64,000 nucleotides of DNA from Pseudazoarcus sp963975885 (GTDB lineage: Bacteria; Pseudomonadota; Gammaproteobacteria; Burkholderiales; Rhodocyclaceae): assembly GCA_963975885.1 (NCBI GenBank), contig CAXBIS010000011.1, positions 62,001-126,000 of the forward strand, in the 5' to 3' direction. The notes beneath the pieces are model-generated. The model did not search any database, was not told the DNA's origin, and saw nothing but the letters and a program-made list of their open reading frames with translations. Position numbers and translations under genes: made by a program. Numbering within the stretch: the first letter of the stretch is position 1; every line of letters begins with the position of its first letter. Below, piece by piece: positions 58,969 through 64,000 of the stretch.

Positions 58969-59399
58969 ATTCTTCGATCCAGTCCGAGAGCCTCGTCACG
59001 CTGCACTACCGCATCGAACTCGCCAACGGCCAGCCGCTGATCAGCACCTTCGACGGTAATCCGGCCACGCTGCAACTGGGCGCGGGCGAAATGCAGCCCC
59101 GACTCGAGGGCCTGCTCGTCGGCCTCGAGAATGGCACCGAGAAGAGCTTCGAACTGGCACCCGGAGAGGCTTTCGGAGACTATCGCGAAGACCTGATCGA
59201 GCGCGTGCGTCGCGCCGACCTGCCCGAGAGCGAGGCCGGCATCGAGCCGATGAGCTTCATGGAATTCTTCGCGCCGGACGGCTCGCGTTACTCCGGGCTG
59301 GTCACCGAGGTGGACGATGAAGCCGTGACGATCGATTTCAACCATCCGCTCGCGGGCAAGGACATTCGCTTCGACGTCCGCGTGATCGGCGTGCTTTGA
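58965..59399 (+). CDS. fkpB: FKBP-type peptidyl-prolyl isomerase (SlpA-like)
   Basis: Cytoplasmic prolyl isomerase and chaperone of the SlpA/FkpB type. The 144 residues include VTLHYRIELANGQPLISTF, LQLGAGEMQPRLEGLLVGL, and an IF-domain insertion, then FNHPLAGKDIRFDVRVIGV. That ending is the SlyD/SlpA signature. There is no His-rich metal tail, which separates it from SlyD. The ATG overlaps the lspA stop (ATGA). Placement between lspA and ispH is the standard order. Confidence 0.93.
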   Translation: MNSSIQSESLVTLHYRIELANGQPLISTFDGNPATLQLGAGEMQPRLEGLLVGLENGTEKSFELAPGEAFGDYREDLIERVRRADLPESEAGIEPMSFMEFFAPDGSRYSGLVTEVDDEAVTIDFNHPLAGKDIRFDVRVIGVL

Positions 59400-59410
59400 C
59401 CGGAGTGGTC

Positions 59411-60349
59411 ATGAAAGACAAGCAGATTTTGCTCGCCTCCCCTCGCGGCTTCTGCGCCGGGGTCGAGCGCGCAATCGACATCGTCGAGCGGGCGCTCAGC
59501 CTGTTCGGCGCGCCCATCTACGTGCGCCACGAAGTCGTGCACAATCGCTTTGTCGTCGAGGATCTGCGCCGCAAGGGTGCGATCTTCGTCGAGGAACTCG
59601 AAGAAGTGCCGGCCGGCGCCACGGTGATCTTCAGCGCCCACGGCGTATCGCAAGCCGTGCGCGACGAAGCCGATGGGCGCGGCCTGAAAGTGTTCGACGC
59701 GACCTGCCCGCTGGTGACGAAGGTGCACAACGAAGTCGCGCGCATGCACCAGCAGGGCCGCGAAATCGTCATGATCGGACATCGCGGCCACCCCGAAGTC
59801 GAGGGCACCATGGGCCAGATCGAAGACGGCATCCATCTGGTGGAATCGGTCGCGGACGTGGCCACGCTGGCGCCGGCGACGCCACACTTCCTGTCCTTCG
59901 TCACGCAGACCACGCTGTCGATCGACGACGCGGCGGCCATCGTCGCGGCACTGCGCGAGCGCTTCCCGGACATCCAGGGCCCGCGCAAGGACGATATCTG
60001 CTACGCCACGCAGAATCGCCAGGACGCGGTGCGCGCACTCACCGACCAGGTCGACGCGGTGATCGTGGTTGGCTCGCCCAACAGTTCCAACTCCAACCGC
60101 CTGCGCGAGGTGGCCGAACTGCGTGGCGTGCCGGCATGGCTGGTGGACGACGCCGACGCCATCGACCCGGCGTGGATTGCAGACTGCCCGCGCATCGGCG
60201 TGACCGCCGGTGCATCGGCCCCGGAGGTGCTGGTGGAATCGGTCATCGAACGGATCAAGGCGCTCGGCGGGAACTCGGTGCGCACGCTCGAGGGCGTGCC
60301 CGAGCGGGTCGTCTTTCCGCTGCCCAGGGAACTGCAGAAGCAGGATTGA
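59411..60349 (+). CDS. ispH: 4-hydroxy-3-methylbut-2-enyl diphosphate reductase
   Basis: Last enzyme of the MEP pathway, reducing HMBPP to IPP and DMAPP with a [4Fe-4S] cluster. The three cluster Cys are C15 (RGFCAGV), C99 (DATCPLV) and C197 (DDICYATQN). The SSNSNRL motif and SAHGVS follow the family. From ATG 59411 it has 312 residues, with a ggag site upstream. Last gene of the ribF-ileS-lspA-fkpB-ispH operon, closed by a strong terminator. dxs and ispA of the same pathway are encoded 2-3 kb away. Confidence 0.96.
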   Translation: MKDKQILLASPRGFCAGVERAIDIVERALSLFGAPIYVRHEVVHNRFVVEDLRRKGAIFVEELEEVPAGATVIFSAHGVSQAVRDEADGRGLKVFDATCPLVTKVHNEVARMHQQGREIVMIGHRGHPEVEGTMGQIEDGIHLVESVADVATLAPATPHFLSFVTQTTLSIDDAAAIVAALRERFPDIQGPRKDDICYATQNRQDAVRALTDQVDAVIVVGSPNSSNSNRLREVAELRGVPAWLVDDADAIDPAWIADCPRIGVTAGASAPEVLVESVIERIKALGGNSVRTLEGVPERVVFPLPRELQKQD

Positions 60350-60360
60350 CACCGCATGAA

Positions 60361-60392
60361 GAAAGAAGGCCGCCCGAGGGCGGCCTTCTTTC
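60361..60392. terminator. Terminator shared by ispH and the Rieske oxygenase gene
   Basis: A long stem aaagaaggccgccc / gggcggccttcttt (60362-60375, 60378-60391) with a minimal loop lies between the convergent ispH and Rieske genes. The flanking A and T residues suit termination in both directions. Confidence 0.85.
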
Positions 60393-60409
60393 GCTGCGGG
60401 CGCGACCGA

Positions 60410-61513
60410 TCAGCCAGCGCCCATGCCCATCACGCGCCGGTAGAACTCATGGAAATGCTGCATGCCGTCTTCCATCGGCGATTGATAGGGGCCAACCTCG
60501 TTGCGCCCCTCACGGTGCAGCGCCAAGCGCCCGCGATCCATGCGCTCGGCGATCTCGTCATCCTCGACCGCCGTCTCCATGTAGGCCGCCTGCTCGGCCT
60601 CGACGAAGTCACGCTCGAACTCCATGATTTCTTCCGGATAGTAGAACTCGACCACATTGGTGGTCTTGTTCACATCGCGCGGAAGCAGCGTGCTCACCAC
60701 CAGCACGTGCGGATACCACTCGACCATCACGTTCGGGTAGTAGGTCAGCCACAGCGCGCCGTGCGGCGGCTGCGCGTCACCATAGATCAACTTCACCGCC
60801 TCCTGCCAACGCGCATAGGCTGCCGAGCCCGGCTTGGTGAGCGAGGTAATGCCGACGCGCTGCACCGAATACCAGTCATCGAACTGCCAGGTGAGGTCGT
60901 CACAGGTGACGAAGCTGCCCAGGCCCGGATGAAAGGGGGCGACGTGATAGTCCTCCAGATAGACCTCGATGAAGGTTTTCCAGTTGTAGTTGCACTCGTG
61001 GATCTCGACGCGGTCGAGCTTGAATCCGGAGAAGTCGAACTGATCGGCCACATGCATGCCGGCCAGGTCGGCGGCGACCTCGCGCGGCCCGCGGAACAGC
61101 AGACCGTTCCAGCGCTGCAGCGACTCGCGTCGCAGGTTCAGGCAGGGATTCTCGGCGAAGTGCGGGGCGCCCTTGAGCGTGCCGGTGGCGTCGTAGGTCC
61201 AGCGATGCACGGGGCACACGATGTGCTCGGCCGAGCCGCTGCCCTGCAGCATGATGGCCTGACGATGACGGCAGACGTTGGACATGCGGTGCACACCATC
61301 GGCGTTGTGGAACAGCAGCGCCGCGTGATCCAGCCATTCCAGGGAACGGTAGTTGCCGACTTCGGGTACCATCAGCTCGTGGCCGACGTATCCCGGACCG
61401 GCATCGAAAAGCAGCTTCAGCTCCTGCTCGAAGACCTTCTCGTCGAAATACGTCGACACCGGAAGCTGCGAAGCCGCCGGCGCAAGTTGCGCACGAAGAG
61501 CCGCGTCGGACAT
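60410..61513 (-). CDS. Rieske non-haem iron oxygenase, alpha subunit
   Basis: Ring-hydroxylating type oxygenase of 367 residues from ATG 61513. The Rieske [2Fe-2S] ligands are C81 and H83 (CRH), C100 and H103 (CPVH). The mononuclear iron site has H190 and H195 in LEDYHVAPFH with the bridging Asp188. No beta subunit, ferredoxin or reductase gene is close, so it must borrow electrons elsewhere. The substrate is unknown; GbcA/choline-type enzymes and aromatic dioxygenases share the fold. It lies divergent from xseB with only a short shared leader. Confidence 0.88.
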   Translation of the reverse strand: MSDAALRAQLAPAASQLPVSTYFDEKVFEQELKLLFDAGPGYVGHELMVPEVGNYRSLEWLDHAALLFHNADGVHRMSNVCRHRQAIMLQGSGSAEHIVCPVHRWTYDATGTLKGAPHFAENPCLNLRRESLQRWNGLLFRGPREVAADLAGMHVADQFDFSGFKLDRVEIHECNYNWKTFIEVYLEDYHVAPFHPGLGSFVTCDDLTWQFDDWYSVQRVGITSLTKPGSAAYARWQEAVKLIYGDAQPPHGALWLTYYPNVMVEWYPHVLVVSTLLPRDVNKTTNVVEFYYPEEIMEFERDFVEAEQAAYMETAVEDDEIAERMDRGRLALHREGRNEVGPYQSPMEDGMQHFHEFYRRVMGMGAG

Positions 61514-61637
61514 GTCCGAACCCCCACAAGCAAGAACCAAAGAAATTCGGCGAAAAAAGAACCGGTTAATGTAAACCAAAAGCCGTTTGACCGCCAGCCG
61601 GGGGATCGGTTATGTTCGAAACTTTCCCCGCGCACTC

Positions 61638-61880
61638 ATGACCATGAGCAAATCCCCTGCAACGCCAAAATCCTTCGAGGCCGCCATCGGCGAACTGGAG
61701 GAGATCGTGCGCGCGATGGAAACCGGCCAGATCAGCCTGGAACAGGCGCTCGACCACTACCAGCGCGGCGTCGGCCTGCTGCGCCACTGTCAGGATACCC
61801 TCGCGCGCGCCGAACAGCGCGTTAGCCAGCTCGAAGGCGATACGCTGGTCGACGACGACTCCACGGGGAAGACATCGTGA
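61638..61880 (+). CDS. xseB: Exodeoxyribonuclease VII small subunit
   Basis: Small subunit of ExoVII, which degrades single-stranded DNA. From ATG 61638 it has 80 residues with the family core SFEAAIGELEEIVRAMETGQISLEQAL and YQRGVGLLRHCQDTLARAEQRV. A second Met (61644) is equally plausible. The gene overlaps ispA in a GTGA, so translation is coupled. xseB-ispA-dxs is a common proteobacterial operon. The large subunit xseA is not in the window. Confidence 0.94.
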   Translation: MTMSKSPATPKSFEAAIGELEEIVRAMETGQISLEQALDHYQRGVGLLRHCQDTLARAEQRVSQLEGDTLVDDDSTGKTS

Positions 61881-62770
61881 GCTCCCGTGATTTCGCGGCC
61901 TGGATGGCCGCGATCCAGCAGCGCACCGAACATGCGTTGAATTCGGCGTTGCCCGAGGCATCGCTCGCGCCGGACGAACTCCACGGCGCCATGCGTTATT
62001 CCGTTCTCGAGGGTGGCAAGCGTGTGCGCGCCTTGCTGGTACATGCCGGAGGCGAAATCGCCGGAGCCGACGCCACACGACTCGACCGCGCCGCCTGCGC
62101 GGTAGAGTTGATCCACGCCTACTCGCTGGTACACGACGACCTGCCGTGCATGGACAACGATGTACTGCGACGCGGCAAGCCGACCGTGCATGTCGAATTC
62201 GGCGAGGCCACCGCCCTGCTCACCGGCGACGCCCTGCAGACGCTGGCCTTTCAAGTGCTTTCGGATACACCGCTGGCTGACGATGCGACCCGTCAGCTCG
62301 AGATGATCGCGCTGCTCGCCCAGGCCTCGGGTTCTCGCGGCATGGCCGGTGGCCAGGCCATCGATCTCGCGTCGGTGGGCAAGGAACTCACACGCGAGGA
62401 ACTCGAGTTCATGCACATCCGCAAGACCGGCGCGCTGATCCGCGCGTCGGTACGCCTGGGCGCGCTGTGCGGAACGGCCGACGCCGACGCGCTCGACCGG
62501 CTGGATCGCTACGGCAAACTCGTCGGCCTGCTCTTCCAGGTCGTCGACGACATCCTCGATGCGGATGCCGACACCGCGACCCTGGGCAAGACGGCCGGCA
62601 AGGATGCCCATCACGACAAGCCCACCTATGTCAGCCTGCTCGGCATCGGCGAGACGCGCGCGCTGGCCGATGCACTGCTGGCCGAGGCGTCCGAAGCGAT
62701 CGCTCCGCTGGGCGAGCGCGCGCATCATCTGGCGGAACTCGCCGGATTCATCGTCCATCGCAAGTTCTGA
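61877..62770 (+). CDS. ispA: Farnesyl diphosphate synthase
   Basis: Prenyltransferase condensing IPP with DMAPP and GPP to FPP. The 297 residues carry GGKRVRALLV, the first Asp-rich motif LVHDDLPCMDND with CM inserted between Asp residues (the bacterial FPP-synthase pattern), GGQAIDL, and the second motif FQVVDDILDADAD. The start is GTG 61877, overlapping xseB's stop. FPP made here feeds IspB (16.0-17.0 kb). dxs follows after 30 bases. Confidence 0.96.
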   Translation: MSSRDFAAWMAAIQQRTEHALNSALPEASLAPDELHGAMRYSVLEGGKRVRALLVHAGGEIAGADATRLDRAACAVELIHAYSLVHDDLPCMDNDVLRRGKPTVHVEFGEATALLTGDALQTLAFQVLSDTPLADDATRQLEMIALLAQASGSRGMAGGQAIDLASVGKELTREELEFMHIRKTGALIRASVRLGALCGTADADALDRLDRYGKLVGLLFQVVDDILDADADTATLGKTAGKDAHHDKPTYVSLLGIGETRALADALLAEASEAIAPLGERAHHLAELAGFIVHRKF

Positions 62771-62800
62771 AGCCCGCACAGGGCGTAAGCTGACCCGATC

Positions 62801-64000
62801 ATGTCCCAGTATCCACTGCTCGAACGCATCGAATCCCCCACGGACCTGCGCAAGCTCGAACGCACCGAGCTGCCCACGCTCGCCGAAGAGCTGCGCGCCT
62901 TCCTGCTCGAATCCGTGTCCAGAACGGGCGGCCACCTGTCGTCCAACCTCGGCACGGTGGAGCTGTCGATCGCGCTGCACTACATCTACGACACGCCGGA
63001 CGACCGTATCGTCTGGGATGTCGGCCATCAGACCTACGGTCACAAGATCCTCACCGGTCGACGCGAGGGGATGGCCGGCCTGCGTCGTTCCGGCGGCATT
63101 TCGGGCTTTCCGCGCCGCTGCGAGAGCGACTACGACACCTTCGGCACGGCGCATTCGTCGACCTCGATCTCGGCCGCGCTGGGCATGGCGGTGGCTGCTC
63201 GCGACAAGGGCGAAAAGCGCCAGAGCATCGCCGTGATCGGCGACGGCGCGATGAGCGCCGGCATGGCCTTCGAGGCGCTCAACAACGCAGGGGAACTCGA
63301 CGGCATCGACATGCTGGTGATCCTCAACGACAACGAGATGTCGATCTCGCCACCGGTTGGCGCAATGACGCGCATTCTCGCGCGCATGCTCTCCGGGCGC
63401 ACCTACAACGCCGCGCGGCGTGCCGGCGAGAAGGTGCTCGGGCTGGCCCCGCCGATGCTGGAGTTCGCGCGCAAGGTCGAGGAGCACGTCATCGGGCTCG
63501 TCACCCCCGGCACCTTGTTCGAGGAATTCGGCTTCCATTACTACGGCCCGATCGACGGACACGATCTGGACGCGCTGATACCGATGCTGCACAACCTCAG
63601 GCGCTTGCCGGGTTTGCAGTTCCTGCATGTCGTCACGCGCAAGGGCCATGGCTACAAGCTCGCCGAGGCCGACCCCATCCTCTACCATGGCGTGTCGCAG
63701 TTCGAACCCGAGGCCGGCATCGCCACCGGCAAGGGCGGCGGCAAACTCACCTACACCAAGGTCTTCGGCGACTGGCTGTGCGACATGGCGGCGGAGGACG
63801 AACGCCTGGTCGCGATCACGCCGGCGATGCGCGAAGGCTCCGGCCTGGTGCGCTTTGCCGAAGAGTATCCGCGCCGCTATCACGATGTGGGCATCGCCGA
63901 GCAGCATGCCGTGACCTTCGCCGCCGGCCTCGCCTGCGAGGGCCGCAAGCCGGTCGTGGCGATCTATTCGACCTTCCTGCAGCGCGCCTACGACCAGCTC
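62801..64000 (+). CDS. dxs: 1-deoxy-D-xylulose-5-phosphate synthase, N-terminal part (cut by window edge)
   Basis: First enzyme of the MEP pathway, thiamin-diphosphate dependent, joining pyruvate and glyceraldehyde 3-phosphate. The first 400 codons are present from ATG 62801 and remain open to the window end. Visible motifs: GGHLSSNLGTVELSIALHY, DVGHQTYGHKILTGR, the ThDP motif GDGAMSAGMAFEALNNAG with NDN, and VGIAEQHAVTFAAGLA in the pyrimidine-binding domain with its catalytic Glu. About 220 C-terminal residues lie outside. Last visible gene of xseB-ispA-dxs. Confidence 0.96.
   Translation, partial: MSQYPLLERIESPTDLRKLERTELPTLAEELRAFLLESVSRTGGHLSSNLGTVELSIALHYIYDTPDDRIVWDVGHQTYGHKILTGRREGMAGLRRSGGISGFPRRCESDYDTFGTAHSSTSISAALGMAVAARDKGEKRQSIAVIGDGAMSAGMAFEALNNAGELDGIDMLVILNDNEMSISPPVGAMTRILARMLSGRTYNAARRAGEKVLGLAPPMLEFARKVEEHVIGLVTPGTLFEEFGFHYYGPIDGHDLDALIPMLHNLRRLPGLQFLHVVTRKGHGYKLAEADPILYHGVSQFEPEAGIATGKGGGKLTYTKVFGDWLCDMAAEDERLVAITPAMREGSGLVRFAEEYPRRYHDVGIAEQHAVTFAAGLACEGRKPVVAIYSTFLQRAYDQL

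Noticed and set aside
1..64000. CRISPR arrays, rRNA genes or prophage modules
   Set aside because: No regularly spaced direct repeats, no rRNA-like sequence and no phage structural genes were seen on either strand.

Overview
The window is chromosomal DNA from a GC-rich betaproteobacterium. Gene content and order fit the Rhodocyclales, in the Thauera/Azoarcus direction: surE-pcm-nlpD-rpoS, a C-terminal-Phe trimeric porin, rplU-rpmA-obgE-proB, ribF-ileS-lspA-fkpB-ispH, and a Rieske oxygenase next to xseB-ispA-dxs. This placement is inferred from gene order and protein appearance, with no database search. Most of the window is ordinary core genome. Accessory material sits at 3.1-3.7 kb (a decayed toxin-antitoxin pair), 6.5-15.4 kb (heavy-metal efflux) and 46.4-51.8 kb (an island with integron-type attC sites).

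Layout. 1-3.0 kb: stationary-phase operon surE-pcm-nlpD-rpoS on the minus strand (rpoS cut by the window edge), with a palindromic ~150 bp element between surE and pcm. 3.1-5.7 kb: broken mazEF-like module, a porin and a cold-shock protein. 5.7-6.4 kb: tenA. 6.5-15.4 kb: a czcICBA-type RND efflux system, two cation diffusion facilitators and a divergent MerR regulator with a readable 7-3-7 operator. 15.9-17.0 kb: tRNA-Pro(CGG) and ispB. 17.1-23.4 kb: a lipoprotein, a Tas-like aldo/keto reductase, rlmM, rhlE, a PAS protein with a degenerate EAL domain, and a small secreted protein. 23.5-31.3 kb: three-subunit transhydrogenase (pntAA-pntAB-pntB), then the glycolate oxidase operon with its FCD-GntR regulator and an extra 38-residue membrane peptide gene between glcD and glcE. 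31.5-39.6 kb: a TRAP transporter, two-subunit aconitase X, a TauE-type permease, a HutC-type regulator and a SulP transporter. 39.7-46.3 kb: rplU, rpmA, obgE, proB, glpK, a STAS-like protein, a two-domain sulfurtransferase and murI.

46.4-51.8 kb is the most unusual part. A truncated Rhs/YD-repeat gene is followed by an AT-richer segment whose boundaries behave like integron gene cassettes. Cassette 1 starts at G^TTAAGC (48139) and ends with an attC site whose R'' box GCTTAAC is the exact complement. Cassette 2 carries a large P-loop ATPase and ends with a second attC with R'' box GCCCAAC; the expected partner GTTGGGC appears as GCTGGGC at the cassette 1/2 junction. A third cassette gene is cut by an internally deleted IS481-family element with 14 bp inverted repeats. 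No integrase gene is present, so this looks like a cluster of attC sites lacking an integron integrase (CALIN). The ATPase and the membrane protein before it have no assigned function and are defence-gene candidates by context only.

51.8-64 kb returns to core genome: queG divergent from tsaE-amiC, then ribF-ileS-lspA-fkpB-ispH, a lone Rieske oxygenase, and xseB-ispA-dxs (dxs cut by the window edge). Several genes cooperate across the window. NlpD is the kind of degenerate LytM factor that activates AmiC. IspB, IspH, IspA and Dxs are all isoprenoid enzymes, with ispB displaced about 23 kb from rplU, its usual divergent partner.
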